A DNA stretch of 64,000 bases from CAUZIZ01 sp965218775 (GCA_965218775.1 CBDCLS010000006.1:682001-746000), one strand, 5' to 3'. Numbered from the stretch's first letter, positions 25,901 to 35,154 are shown. Numbers and translations: made by a program. The notes: a model not told the origin generated them from the letters alone.

Positions 25901-28702
25901 AGCCAGCTCCCCAATTTCCCGTAGGTACTTGAGGATCTCGATATCGGGGGCCAGGAAGATCATGTTCTGCTCGCCACAGCCATAAGGCATCTCGAGCAGG
26001 TCAGCCACGCCGTTCATCGACTGAGCCACCGGGCTGGGACTGAGATTAAGGAAGGCCGTGTGTGAGTCCGCCACGGCCTCCGGGGGAGGTATCGCTTCTA
26101 GATTCACCGTCTCACCAGCTGCGATGACCCCGTTTCTGATCTGCTGGCTGGTGACTCCTTCAGGGATGACTTTCAGTTCCCTGAGGATCGCGTCGGCTGC
26201 CGAATCGGCGATGGCTGTGAGCTTGAGAGGAAAGGTTCCGATTTCAGTCGGGACGATCTCGAACGAGACCGGAGTCGCGGAGTTGGCGGGGACTCGAACT
26301 TCCAGTTCGCTCTCGCCGCGCAGCTCGAATCCTTCGGCATCTTCCAGGGTCAGTTTGACCGATTGTTCCTGGTCCAGGTAGTTGAAAACGCTGACCCGGG
26401 CGGTGAAGTTCTCCCCCCGAACCACAGAGACCGGGAGGTCGGGTTCGACGAAGAAGTCCTGGAATGCCGTCAGCTCAGCTTCTCCGAACACGATGCCCGG
26501 CGTTCCCGCTGGCGCCTCTGGCCAGGTGCCCATCACCGAAAGCTTCCACCCCGTGATGTTGTCAGGGGCAGTCAGCGTCAACTTTGCTATGCCTTCATCG
26601 TCGGTCAGGAGGGTCGGCTCCCAGGTCCAGGTCTCCGGGAAGAATTGCCTGAGGCGCGGTGCTTCGGATGCAGAGCCACCTAGACCTCCTCCGAGGGGTG
26701 AAGGACTCAGGTTGACGACGTCTCGAAATAAATCGATCACTCCACCTTCTGGGACCAGGAGGCCTGGACTGGTCGCGATCTCCAGACCCGCTTCTCGGAT
26801 CAGATCCAGGGCTCCCGGAGAGGAGATCGGTCTGCCGACGGGACCGAATGGCAGCAGATCGATGGGGTCTTCTCCCTCGTGGACTTCCACTTGAGGCTCC
26901 AGAAAACGCCTTTCCAGCTCGGAGAAGACCTCGGCCAGATGCAGGCGGCTCCTTCCCAGCGCCAGGACCGACTGGTCTACGATGGACACTCCCAGCAAGG
27001 TCTTGCTGCCGGTCCCTGCATCGAGTGTGACTTCGACCGGATCGCCTGGTTTTACCAGGTTGGGATTGAACCCCGCGTCGACCGAAAGCGAAAGAGCAAG
27101 ATTGACCGAAAAGCGGGCCGTATCCGCCACGATCTCATTGTTGTCGCTGATCTGATAGGCGACGACCTTGGCGCTTGGGAGCATTTCCGGCGTTATGGCG
27201 AAGTTGAAGGAATTCCCTTCCGTGGCGTCGGAGAGGATGGTTCGTCCACCTGCGTACACCTCGTAAAACACCGTCCCACCGTTGGTGGAAGCGACCGAAA
27301 ACAGAGCCGTCTCACCCACATTCGCCGGGTTGGAGCTGAGCATCGAGAGCGCCAGGAAGGAACTTGAAGGGGAAAAGGCGCCGCCCATCGAGATTTCAAC
27401 GGTAGTTTGACGGCCCCCCACCGCCGCCGTGGCCTCGAGCTCGGCGTAGCGCGTCTCTTCCGGGGCTGACAGGGTCACCTGCCCGATGCCGTTTGAAGTG
27501 TCAACATTCTCCTGCAGCTGTCCCAGCTGGGTACGGTCAATGCTGTAGAATCTCGCGATCAGTTGTACTGCCACATCGACCGGCACCCCCTCAGGATCCT
27601 TGGACTGCACCGATACTGTCGTAGGGATTCCAGGTTTGAAGACGTCGGAAGCGGGGACCAGTGACAAGACGACTGGGGCCTCAACGATCCTCAGTACCTG
27701 ATTGCTGGTTTGGGTGTGGCCGGTGGAGTCGGTCACGGTGACATCGAGAGTTACTGTCCCTTGACCACTCGCGTCGGGCGTTCCACTCACAAACTCCACT
27801 GCGGGTAGATTGAAGTCGAACTCTCCCTGGGAAAGATTGCCCTGGGCGGTGGCATACTCCTGCCACACTCCGACCCAGCGCTTGGCCGAGATAGACACCT
27901 CACCGTCGACGTCCCTGCCGAAGAAGTACTTTGCCTTGACCGTCCCCTGAACGATTTCGTCCACCAGAGCCCAGTCCTTGGGGAGGTCGACTAAGAGGTC
28001 GAACCGGGGGAGGGTATACTCCTCCACCCGAATGTCCCGAATGCTTTCGGCACTTTCACTTCGCGCGCGGATTTTCCAGGTGCCGAAGTTCACCTCGTTC
28101 GCCAAGACCAGAGAGAACGGCGCCACACCATACTCATCGGCGATCAGGTTCTGCCTTCCGATTCGTAGCCCCTTGGCATCGTGAAAGGTAACCTCAACCT
28201 CTCCCTCGCTAGGCCGCAGCGCACTGTCCAACAGCACGATTCGACCCAGGATCGTCTGGGAAGGCTTGTAGATCGGTTTGTCGGTTTCGATCAGAATAGC
28301 CGGGGTCTTCTCAATGGTTGTCGAAATCTCGAGGCTCTGAGCCAGACCCTGAACCTGGGCTTCGAGTAGGTGGCTGCCGGTCCAGTTCGCGGGGACCTGG
28401 AATTGGACATGACGACGGCCATTAGAATCCGTGTTCCCTTCGAACAGGACGAGAGATTGACTCCCGTCGGCTGCAAGCAGCCGCACCATCACTCCGCGCT
28501 CGACCGGATCACGCGAGGCCGAGTCTAGCGTCGTCAGGGTGAAGGATGCCTGAGTTCCCGCGTACAGAGTACGAGGCGCGGTAAGGATGCCAGCGTCCTC
28601 GGCTTGGACCAGAGCTGAGAAGCCAACGGTACAGACGATCGTTAAGAGGATAGCCAGGGGTGCGGACCTGGGCGAATGCTTTTTCATGAACCCGTGATTC
28701 AT
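22988..28702 (-). CDS. Giant secreted alpha-2-macroglobulin family protein with thioester and IPT domain
   Basis: 1904 residues. A signal peptide (AILLTIVCTVGFSALVQA) leads into macroglobulin-like beta domains (TDKPIYKPSQTILGRIVL near residue 140). A bait-like region follows near 600-700, then the alpha-2-macroglobulin domain (FPETWTWEPTLLTDDEG). The thioester motif MPYGCGEQNM has Cys909 and Gln912, followed by the helical thioester domain. After the receptor-binding-like domain comes an IPT/TIG domain (SSQTLPPGEQLIIKGSGFLA, near 1430), then about 450 residues of repeated beta modules. Known macroglobulins trap proteases. The architecture resembles the eukaryote-like form, and no penicillin-binding protein 1c gene is adjacent. 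It follows three other secreted-protein genes on the same strand. Confidence 0.92.
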   Translation of the reverse strand: MNHGFMKKHSPRSAPLAILLTIVCTVGFSALVQAEDAGILTAPRTLYAGTQASFTLTTLDSASRDPVERGVMVRLLAADGSQSLVLFEGNTDSNGRRHVQFQVPANWTGSHLLEAQVQGLAQSLEISTTIEKTPAILIETDKPIYKPSQTILGRIVLLDSALRPSEGEVEVTFHDAKGLRIGRQNLIADEYGVAPFSLVLANEVNFGTWKIRARSESAESIRDIRVEEYTLPRFDLLVDLPKDWALVDEIVQGTVKAKYFFGRDVDGEVSISAKRWVGVWQEYATAQGNLSQGEFDFNLPAVEFVSGTPDASGQGTVTLDVTVTDSTGHTQTSNQVLRIVEAPVVLSLVPASDVFKPGIPTTVSVQSKDPEGVPVDVAVQLIARFYSIDRTQLGQLQENVDTSNGIGQVTLSAPEETRYAELEATAAVGGRQTTVEISMGGAFSPSSSFLALSMLSSNPANVGETALFSVASTNGGTVFYEVYAGGRTILSDATEGNSFNFAITPEMLPSAKVVAYQISDNNEIVADTARFSVNLALSLSVDAGFNPNLVKPGDPVEVTLDAGTGSKTLLGVSIVDQSVLALGRSRLHLAEVFSELERRFLEPQVEVHEGEDPIDLLPFGPVGRPISSPGALDLIREAGLEIATSPGLLVPEGGVIDLFRDVVNLSPSPLGGGLGGSASEAPRLRQFFPETWTWEPTLLTDDEGIAKLTLTAPDNITGWKLSVMGTWPEAPAGTPGIVFGEAELTAFQDFFVEPDLPVSVVRGENFTARVSVFNYLDQEQSVKLTLEDAEGFELRGESELEVRVPANSATPVSFEIVPTEIGTFPLKLTAIADSAADAILRELKVIPEGVTSQQIRNGVIAAGETVNLEAIPPPEAVADSHTAFLNLSPSPVAQSMNGVADLLEMPYGCGEQNMIFLAPDIEILKYLREIGELAPEVRAEAEFFVNVGYQRQLTFQTTDGGFAAFGGEKGALWLTAFVLSTFSGAREVRDIDESVLDRAAAMLVSRQLEDGSFQTDDFLIHQEMDGGLENLVAMSAYVTNALTDYGDSSVTDSLNLAAGYLQNAVSQVWDDPYSLSIAAVALFKIDGFETTAEGVLDRLLEMAIAEGVGLHWEPYPVETTGYATMALLMAANGAGRPEAQATVEWLSTQRNALGGYGQSTQDTVVALRALFQAARKIHRDLDVELSLFQGEEELTRFNIDETNFDLLQQFQLPADGALFELRSSGTGSVGFQLAQRFNVPGDLLPPSRDMTLEVSYRADHIEVDDIVDVVVDLQYNGKKKRTGMVIVDIGIPTGFGAVMSSLKELTESELIQRAELAGRKVIFYIDGLNPGELHSFTFQIIALFPVRAEAAISTAYEYYDASIQAFDRQEALAVESRGPNIESVSSQTLPPGEQLIIKGSGFLAGAPLLKFGEFEVESFEILDDNTLLVTVPRLQPGSFSISLTTAEGTTTWTGEGREIVISPLVFYFPVYPSEENLFMGFGLANSSTSQAVVNFELFGQQNAGFSSLEKPAPITLEPGGQLAKLGREIFSDPSQPTRLAWVRATTDNPALAACSLLGNSDYLDGSGAMTKTARKLYFTRIRSKAEGDLSERAATFLSIANPSFGPVKLKLTLFSTADQSKATESAHTERILPAKGLLYERVADLFQDAGVIRSGYIEVEVLAGGSVVGFQLVEFSGGSSLIGLSPWEGNSLDSLYSAQVAETPDLHTSLKLINVGTASRRVTLTVMSAEGSVVGDSVTVDLGPGSQLEKDLFDLTTEEIVTGSLTVQTDGPGIIGDVLIQESAVSEFATAAPLQTQKARKTVSCQIANALGLFSGVALFYPGKGIAQVTLEAFTASGESAGQQNLTLTAGGSLARTLTELIPSTAAQVGGYLVVSSSEPLVVRQIFGDSELTYFSTVPPSVIE

Positions 28703-28779
28703 TGATGACTCCGGACCTATGTATGGCTCCCCTTTGCAATTAGTCTACTACGTCGCCAGTTTTTCGTGTGGTGTTTAGC

Positions 28780-28877
28780 CCCTTGCCTTTGCCCGTGCCC
28801 GTGCCCTAGCCCGTTCCGTCTCATTGTCTAGGTTGTTTAGGGAAGGGCAAGGGCACGGGCACGGGCAAAGGCAAGGG
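28780..28877. repeat. Hexamer-built hairpin repeat, copy B (perfect 27 bp arms)
   Basis: The left arm 28780-28806 and right arm 28851-28877 are exact inverted copies of 27 bp made of CCCTTG, CCTTTG and CCCGTG hexamers, around a 44-base loop. It sits between the stop of the NHL gene and the start of the macroglobulin gene on the minus strand. It could therefore act as a terminator, attenuator or mRNA stabiliser. Confidence 0.85.
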
Positions 28878-28889
28878 AAAGAAAGGAGG

Positions 28890-29819
28890 CTACCTCTGCT
28901 GACCGTACACCTCGACCCCGGGATTGCCCTTGCCTACCGTCACGTAGAGCCTGCCGGATCGGTCTACGGCGATGCACTCCAGCCTTTGGGATCCCTGCGG
29001 TGGAGACCAGCTGGTAACAGGTGTTCCGTTGTTGTTGAACTTCACAATCTGGTCTCTTTGCGATCTGTCTCGAGTGGTTAAATAGACGTTACCCGATTGG
29101 TCAGTGGCCAGGCCATGGACGATGAAGAATCCGGCATCCGGATTGGAAGGGGCAAACACCATCAACAATTCTCCCTCGGCGGTCAGTTTGTAACAGGGCA
29201 AGTAGAAGTTACAGACGAAGACATCTCCGTTCGGATCCAGACCCATTCCGTGCGGTTTGTACCAGGCGCGGATCGCGTCATGATGATCATTCCAGTAGAC
29301 CTGGAATTGGCCGTCATAGTCGAAGACGCTCACCCGGTGATTGTCGTCCTCGGCTAGGTAGATACGCTGGTCTTTGCCGATGACCAGCGCATGAGGGCTT
29401 TGTAGCTCTCCGGCCTGGGGTCCCTTACGTCCGAAAGTCCGGATGAATTCACCCTCGGCGGTGAAAACTTGCACCCGATGGTTGCCGCTGTCGGCCACAA
29501 AAATATTCCCCTTTACGTCCAGCTTTACATCAGAGGGAGCACGGAAGTGACCCGGGGAGCTTCCCGGTCCTCTTCCAATTTCTCCCAGAAATCCTCCTTC
29601 TGGAGTGAACCGCTGGACCCGGGAACTGATGCGGTCCGTCACCAGCAGATTACCCTGGTTGTCGACTGTGATCCCGTGGGGCCGCATCATCTGACCAGGC
29701 CCGGTTCCCGGTTCGCCCCAACGGTGGAGGAGCCGATATGAGACCTCGGAGTGACCCGATGCGAGGCTCGCCAGTGCGAGTCCCAGGGTTGCTAGGCGAA
29801 TTGTCGTGGTCATCCTCAA
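28890..29819 (-). CDS. Secreted NHL-repeat beta-propeller (amidating-lyase-like)
   Basis: 309 residues with a signal peptide (TIRLATLGLALASLASG). NHL blades follow with the recurrent pattern of PHGI-x-VD-x-x-GNL-x-V-x-D: RPHGITVDNQGNLLVTDRIS, KLDVKGNIFVADSGNHRVQV, IYLAEDDNHRVSV, GLDPNGDVFVCNF and IAVDRSGRLYVTVGKGNPGV. The six-bladed propeller resembles peptidyl-alpha-hydroxyglycine amidating lyases, but enzyme activity is not established. The start overlaps the stop of the penicillin-acylase-like gene by 4 bp, so they are translationally coupled. Hairpin copy B lies just beyond its stop codon. Confidence 0.88.
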   Translation of the reverse strand: MRMTTTIRLATLGLALASLASGHSEVSYRLLHRWGEPGTGPGQMMRPHGITVDNQGNLLVTDRISSRVQRFTPEGGFLGEIGRGPGSSPGHFRAPSDVKLDVKGNIFVADSGNHRVQVFTAEGEFIRTFGRKGPQAGELQSPHALVIGKDQRIYLAEDDNHRVSVFDYDGQFQVYWNDHHDAIRAWYKPHGMGLDPNGDVFVCNFYLPCYKLTAEGELLMVFAPSNPDAGFFIVHGLATDQSGNVYLTTRDRSQRDQIVKFNNNGTPVTSWSPPQGSQRLECIAVDRSGRLYVTVGKGNPGVEVYGQQR

Positions 29820-32200
29820 CTGGGCCCCTTCGGCGGTACCAGCTTGAGGCTGTACTCTGTAGTGCCCGGAAGGAAGGGGAGGGGATCGCCGCGGACCCAG
29901 GCTTCGTGTCCCTTCCGATAGAAGGGAGCCAGTGGATGTCCGCTCTGGCCTCCTGGCATGTGGAAATAGCCTTCGGCCTCTCTCCCAGGCGCAACGGCGA
30001 ATCGCTCAGATGGTCCGCTGAGAACAGTCTGTCTTCTGGGAACATAGATGTCCCCGGGAAGAGGCGTCGCGGGGAGGTCGAGCCAGCTGCCCAGAAGCGC
30101 AGGTAGGGCAGGCGAGAGGGGGTGCCGGATGCTGACTGTATTGTGCTCGCCCCAGGTGCGCTTCTGGAACGGCCCTTCGAAGTGGGTGTCGAAATAGGTG
30201 ATGGTTTCCCCTGCCACCTGCCGCAGCTGTTCGGTCCAGCTTTGGAAGCCTGGATTCAAGAGATGGATTGGCTGCACCTGGAGCAAATGCCAGAGCGGGC
30301 CCTCTTCCTGAGGGAAACCCGCCGGGTCAAAGTCCGGATCCACTAGTCTGCAGGGTGCCGTCAGGGCAGAGAAGACAACATCGCGAACTCGCGTTCTGAA
30401 CGCTCGAACCAGCCTATAGGCAGCGGAGTCGACAGCGGCGCGCCCATTCCAGTCTTGAAGCACCGAACGGAACTCCTGGGCTCGCGGGTGGATCGATCCA
30501 CCCTGGTCAGGCTCCAGAAGATCCAACAGCAGTCCGTGCCAGCGCTCCAGGAGATGCGCTCGATCGTCGAGTTGAATCCGCAGCATGTCGTCAATCGAAG
30601 CTCGCCGGAGCGCCAACAGGCTATCGCGTATCTGCCGAGCCCGGGCGGCGTGCAGGTACCCACCGTCTCCGAGAGTCTCCTGCGCCCTCCCGGTGACGAC
30701 CTGTTGGTTTGCCGTCCAGATGTACCCAGAAGGTGGGTCTACGATTTTTGGATATTCGCTTGCCTCGACCCAGCCAAACCACCCTACCTCACCGTTTGCC
30801 CAGCTTGCCGAGTGCCCGGGGTCCACGCCGCGGCGCCTCGGAATTCGTCCGGCGATGGTCCATCCGATATGCCCGTCGGTGTCGCCGGCAACGAAGTTCT
30901 GAGGCGGGAGGCCGCTCTCACTGGCAATCCTCAGGGCAGCAGTGAGATCTTCAGCCTGCTCCAGCTGGATCAGTTGAAGGTTGGTTGCCGTCGGCTCGTG
31001 AGCCAGCCATTTTATGGAGACGGGTTCCCCTCGGTGATCATTGACCACAGGTCCCCAGAGGCTGTAACGCACCGGATAAACTACATCCTCTGCGCCCTGG
31101 ACTTTGATCGGCTCCTCGTAGGTTGCAAAGGCCCGATAGCCGTTACTCGTAAGGTATCGATTCGCGTCGTTAGGGTCGAGTTCGAGCTGTACGCGGTCTG
31201 TCCAGTCTCCGTAGCTGTTGGTGAAACCCCACGCAACCCTGCCGTTACTGCCTGCCACGATTATCGGCACCCCTGGAAGTGTTACGCCGGTGACATCGAT
31301 CGAAGGGCGGGCCCCGGGGACTCTGAGGCGCATTCGATACCAGGTATTAGGCAGCCTCAGCGGGAGATGCATGTCGTTGGCGACGATCGCGGAACCACTT
31401 TCGGTATGCCTTCCAGACACTGCCCAGCCATTGCTGTTGCCGCCAATTACGCTAAGGGATTCTTGAGCCGTGCGAGTGGGGCTGAAACGGACGCCTGTCA
31501 GACCCCGGAGGTCGTAGGTTGCGGGGCCTGGTAGGGGCGTCGAAGCTACTGGCCCCCCGTCCAAAGGGGCTGCCCAGGATGCATCGGCAGAGGTGAGAAA
31601 GTCGGCAATCTGGGTGGGGAGGCAGTCTCTCAAGAAGGACTGTCGCGATTCTAGTGTTGCCTCCTCGTCGTTGAGTTCCAGGTACATCGAGTGCACGACC
31701 AGAATACTATCCTCCATCCTCCAGGGCTCAGGCGGAGCAGAGATGATCCAGTACTCGGGCGGCCGCGAAGGGAGTTGTTTCAGGCCTTCGTTGATACCTT
31801 CCGTATAGGCGGCCAGCAATTCTCGGTGTTTCGCAGTAAGGCCTTCGACCACCTTGACCGCGATCGTGCGAAGTCGGTGCAGCCGATTCCGGCGGTCAAG
31901 TGACAAGGTGGCCTCGCCAAAAAGGGCGGATAGCTCAGCAGCCGACCTCCGGCGCATGAGGTCCATCTGAAAGAATCGATCCTGGGCGTGTACGAAGCCG
32001 GTTGCGCGTGCCACATCCACACGGCTGCTTCCCGTTACCGTCGGCACACCGAGCTCATCTCGATCAACGTTGATCTCGGCACTCAGGCCCTTCAGTACAT
32101 GGGTTCCTTCGAGCCAGGGAAGGCTTGCCCTGGCCAGTGCGTAAATGAGAATCGCGCAGAGGACGACCAGCAGACCGGCGACGTAAACGAGTCGCTTCAT
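29816..32200 (-). CDS. Penicillin acylase family amidohydrolase (Ntn hydrolase)
   Basis: 794 residues with an N-terminal membrane or signal segment (VYVAGLLVVLCAILIYALA). The alpha chain region shows INVDRDELGVPTVTGSS and GFVHAQDRFFQMDLMRRRSA. The new beta-chain N-terminus is in VIGGNSNGWAVSG, with catalytic Ser256. Downstream are MHLPLRLPNTWYRMRL and WGEHNTVSIRHPLS, typical of the family. Members self-cleave and hydrolyse amide bonds of penicillins, acyl-homoserine lactones or other N-acyl compounds; substrate unknown. It lies between the ankyrin lipoprotein gene (45 bp before) and the NHL gene (4 bp overlap), forming a likely three-gene operon. Confidence 0.93.
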   Translation of the reverse strand: MKRLVYVAGLLVVLCAILIYALARASLPWLEGTHVLKGLSAEINVDRDELGVPTVTGSSRVDVARATGFVHAQDRFFQMDLMRRRSAAELSALFGEATLSLDRRNRLHRLRTIAVKVVEGLTAKHRELLAAYTEGINEGLKQLPSRPPEYWIISAPPEPWRMEDSILVVHSMYLELNDEEATLESRQSFLRDCLPTQIADFLTSADASWAAPLDGGPVASTPLPGPATYDLRGLTGVRFSPTRTAQESLSVIGGNSNGWAVSGRHTESGSAIVANDMHLPLRLPNTWYRMRLRVPGARPSIDVTGVTLPGVPIIVAGSNGRVAWGFTNSYGDWTDRVQLELDPNDANRYLTSNGYRAFATYEEPIKVQGAEDVVYPVRYSLWGPVVNDHRGEPVSIKWLAHEPTATNLQLIQLEQAEDLTAALRIASESGLPPQNFVAGDTDGHIGWTIAGRIPRRRGVDPGHSASWANGEVGWFGWVEASEYPKIVDPPSGYIWTANQQVVTGRAQETLGDGGYLHAARARQIRDSLLALRRASIDDMLRIQLDDRAHLLERWHGLLLDLLEPDQGGSIHPRAQEFRSVLQDWNGRAAVDSAAYRLVRAFRTRVRDVVFSALTAPCRLVDPDFDPAGFPQEEGPLWHLLQVQPIHLLNPGFQSWTEQLRQVAGETITYFDTHFEGPFQKRTWGEHNTVSIRHPLSPALPALLGSWLDLPATPLPGDIYVPRRQTVLSGPSERFAVAPGREAEGYFHMPGGQSGHPLAPFYRKGHEAWVRGDPLPFLPGTTEYSLKLVPPKGPS

Positions 32201-32245
32201 GAATTCAGAAACCTGATCACTTCTCCCTACTGGAGAGCTGCCAGG

Positions 32246-33175
32246 TTACTTGAGCAGCTCGGCGATTTCGGTCTTTCCTTGTTTGGAAGCGAGATCGAGG
32301 GCGGTCTCTCCCTCCCGGTTCTTGACCTTGAGGTCGGTGCCCGTCGCCAGCAGTGCCTGTACCGCTTCCTTGTGGCCTCTGGCGGTCGCGTACATCAGGG
32401 CGGTCCAGCCTTGCTGGTCCTGGACGTTGACTTCGGCTCCCTCACCCACCAGAGCCTCGAGCGTCTCTGAGTGTCCTTCCTCCGCGGCACACACCAGGGC
32501 TGTCTTCCCGTCACCGTCTGTCCCCTCCAGGTCAGCAAAGTTTGCCAGCAGTGCCTTGGCTGTCTCGGTCTGTCCCAGCCGGGCGGCCACTAGCAGGGCT
32601 GGCGAACCATCACTAGTCATCGAGTTAGCTTCCGCACCTAGTTCCAGGAGAGCCGCTGCGGTTTCGGTGTGCCCCGCACTCATGGCCATGATGAGGGCAG
32701 TGCCGCCGCTCCGATCAGCGGCATCCACTTCTGCTCCTTTGGACAGCAAGGCTTTGACCAGCGCCGTATGACCCTTCGCCGCTGCCCAGAGGAAAGCTGT
32801 TCGACCTCGATTGTCCTCGGCGTTCAAGTCCGCTTTCTGGCCTAGAAGGACCTCTGCGGTTTCGGTATGGCCGCTATCCGCTGCGAGCATCAAGGGAGTT
32901 CTGCCTTCGCCGTCCTTGATATTCACTTCGGCCGCTCCCTCGAGGAGGGCCTTGACTACCTCGGTGTGGCCCTTGGTTGCGGCAGCGATCACGGCGATAT
33001 CACCCTCTTTGCTGGTGGCGTTGGCATCCGCGCCCTCGGAGAGCAGCGTCTGCACCGCGAGGACGTCACCCTTCTTGGCTGCCGTGATGAGTTCCTCATT
33101 CACATCCCCACCGCATCCGATAAAAGCGATCGGGAGAATGGTGATTAGCGGTAATAGTCTTCGTATCGATTGCAT
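32246..33175 (-). CDS. Ankyrin-repeat lipoprotein
   Basis: About 309 residues from ATG 33175, which has AAGGAG at 8 bases; an upstream start at 33229 lacks this. The signal LLPLITILPIAFIGCGG has a lipobox ending in Cys. About nine ankyrin repeats follow, each about 33 residues, with the usual pattern such as EGRTPLMLAADSGHTETAEV and GGTALIMAMSAGHTETAAAL. Such proteins bind partner proteins, and bacterial members are often linked with peptidases or catalases. Here it is the first gene of a run with the penicillin-acylase-like and NHL genes, so the acylase may be a partner (inference). Confidence 0.9.
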   Translation of the reverse strand: MQSIRRLLPLITILPIAFIGCGGDVNEELITAAKKGDVLAVQTLLSEGADANATSKEGDIAVIAAATKGHTEVVKALLEGAAEVNIKDGEGRTPLMLAADSGHTETAEVLLGQKADLNAEDNRGRTAFLWAAAKGHTALVKALLSKGAEVDAADRSGGTALIMAMSAGHTETAAALLELGAEANSMTSDGSPALLVAARLGQTETAKALLANFADLEGTDGDGKTALVCAAEEGHSETLEALVGEGAEVNVQDQQGWTALMYATARGHKEAVQALLATGTDLKVKNREGETALDLASKQGKTEIAELLK

Positions 33176-33468
33176 GGACAGGCTCCTTTTCGGCTTGGAC
33201 CCACTCCCGGACAGCTGGATACCCAACACACCCAGTAGTTCGTGTAAAGTTTTCGAGGATGTTCCAGGCTCTGCCGGACTCTATCAGGTCAAAGCGGGGT
33301 AGCACAAGACGATGCAAGGGAGCGATGGGTTCCCAAGCGTAAAGAGATCCTGGCTCGAGGCTCAGTCGCAATCCAGAGTCGGTCCCAGGATTCCGTCTTC
33401 GCCGGTGCTGTTATATCCTGTGTGATCGACGGTGGAGTGAGCCGACCGCTCTCTGGACTTCGGTTGTT

Positions 33469-35154
33469 ATGGTTGTCAAGAAGAAGCTGCGCAGTGACGA
33501 GTGGTTTGAGGTGCCGGAACTGTATGGTTGGACCCGGCGAGCGGCATTGCAGGGGTCTGGACTCACACCTGAAGCCTACCAAGGCAGGCCCATCATAGGG
33601 ATCTGCAACACCTGGAGCGAATTGACGCATTGCAACGCCCACCTGAGGACGCTCGCCGAGGCGGTCAAGAAGGGGGTGTGGCAGGCTGGCGGAGTGCCTA
33701 TGGAGTTCCCTGTGATTTCGCTGGGGGAGTTCAACATGCGTCCTACCTCGATGCTCTTCCGAAACCTGTTGAGCATGGACGTGGAAGAGTCGATCACAGC
33801 CAACCCCCTGGACGGCGTGGTGTTGCTGGGCGGATGTGATAAGACGACCCCTGGGTTGCTGATGGGAGCCGTGAGCGCCGACTTGCCGACCATTCTGCTC
33901 ACCGGCGGTCCGCAGTTGAGTGCTCACTGGCGCGGTGAGGTGTTGGGTTCCTGTACCGACTGTCGGCGTTTCGAAGTGGAACTGCGGGCAGGACGGATTC
34001 AGGAAGAGGACTGGAAGGAATTGCAAGGCGAGATGGTTCGCAGTCCAGGACACTGCATGACCATGGGGACTGCTTCGACCATGGCTACCCTCTCCGAAGT
34101 CTTGGGACTTTCCCTTCCCGGCAACGGGGCCGTGCCGGCGGTGGACTCCAGGCGAACCCAGCTTGCGCACCAGTCGGGATCACAGATTGTGCATCTGGTA
34201 GAAGAGGACTTGAAGCCATCACGCCTGCTGACCCCGCTCTCTTTTGAGAACGCCATTCGGACCCTGCACTCGCTTGGTGGATCCACCAACGCGATCATCC
34301 ACCTGATCGCGATTGCACAGAGAAAGGGTCTGAATCTTCCCCTCGAGTCTTTCGATAGGCTGTCGGAGACGACCCCGGTCCTGCTGAATCTGAAGCCATC
34401 AGGCCAGTTTCTGATGGAGGACTTCGCCTATGCAGGCGGCGGATCGGCATTGTTCAAGGAACTCTCGCCACTGCTTCACCTCGATGAAATGACCGTAACA
34501 GGGCAGACCCTGGGGCAGAATATTGAAGCGGCTCGAAACGATAATCCCGAAGTGGTTCGACCACTCGACCGGCCGCTCGAAAGTAGTGGTGGATTGGCTG
34601 TCTTGACCGGTTCGCTGGCTCCCGGAGGAGCCATTGTCAAGCGCAGCGCCGCCAGCCGGGAACTGCTGCGCCATCGTGGCCGGGCAGTGGTCTTTCGTGA
34701 TCATGAGGATTTGCTTTCTCGGATAGATGATCCCCAGCTCGAGGTGGAGCCCGAAGATATTCTGGTAATGCAAGGTGGCGGTCCGCTGGGTGGACCGGGG
34801 ATGCCTGAATGGGGTCTACTGCCGCTTCCCAAGAAGCTGCTGCGGAAGGGGGTACGCGACATGGTCCGAATCAGCGACGCCCGCATGAGTGGCACCGCCC
34901 AGGGTACGGTGATCGTTCATGTCTCTCCCGAATCAGCTGCGCAGGGCCCGCTAGGGGCTGTGAGAACCGGGGATCTCATCGAGCTGGATGTCGATCGGCG
35001 AAGGCTGGATCTCAGGGTCGAAACGAGGGAAGTCCAGCGCCGCCTGAGCGAAGCGGCTCCGCTCCGGGCTCCCTCCTCTCGAGGCTATCGGCGACTCTAT
35101 GCAGAGCATGTGCTTCAAGCAGACCGCGGCTGCGACTTCGACTTTCTGATCTGA
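33469..35154 (+). CDS. IlvD/Edd family dehydratase, sugar-acid type
   Basis: 561 residues. The iron-sulfur cysteines are visible in WSELTHCNAHL, GGCDKTTPG and SPGHCMTMGTASTMA, and the family C-terminus is present (GPGMPEWG, VRISDARMSGTAQGTVIVHV). The early VPELYGWTRRAALQGSGLTP and the GSCTDCRRF insertion match the arabinonate/xylonate dehydratase branch more than the valine-pathway enzyme. It would dehydrate a pentonate or hexonate to a keto-deoxy acid. No clear ribosome site precedes ATG 33469. The downstream RraA-like gene on the same strand is 170 bp away; together they could form a short sugar-acid route (inference). Confidence 0.88.
   Translation: MVVKKKLRSDEWFEVPELYGWTRRAALQGSGLTPEAYQGRPIIGICNTWSELTHCNAHLRTLAEAVKKGVWQAGGVPMEFPVISLGEFNMRPTSMLFRNLLSMDVEESITANPLDGVVLLGGCDKTTPGLLMGAVSADLPTILLTGGPQLSAHWRGEVLGSCTDCRRFEVELRAGRIQEEDWKELQGEMVRSPGHCMTMGTASTMATLSEVLGLSLPGNGAVPAVDSRRTQLAHQSGSQIVHLVEEDLKPSRLLTPLSFENAIRTLHSLGGSTNAIIHLIAIAQRKGLNLPLESFDRLSETTPVLLNLKPSGQFLMEDFAYAGGGSALFKELSPLLHLDEMTVTGQTLGQNIEAARNDNPEVVRPLDRPLESSGGLAVLTGSLAPGGAIVKRSAASRELLRHRGRAVVFRDHEDLLSRIDDPQLEVEPEDILVMQGGGPLGGPGMPEWGLLPLPKKLLRKGVRDMVRISDARMSGTAQGTVIVHVSPESAAQGPLGAVRTGDLIELDVDRRRLDLRVETREVQRRLSEAAPLRAPSSRGYRRLYAEHVLQADRGCDFDFLI

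Noticed and set aside
30455..31534. 359-codon plus-strand open frame
   Set aside because: It is antisense to the penicillin-acylase-like gene, whose catalytic motifs are intact.
33289..34170. 293-codon minus-strand open frame
   Set aside because: It is antisense to the dehydratase gene and lacks any family motif.
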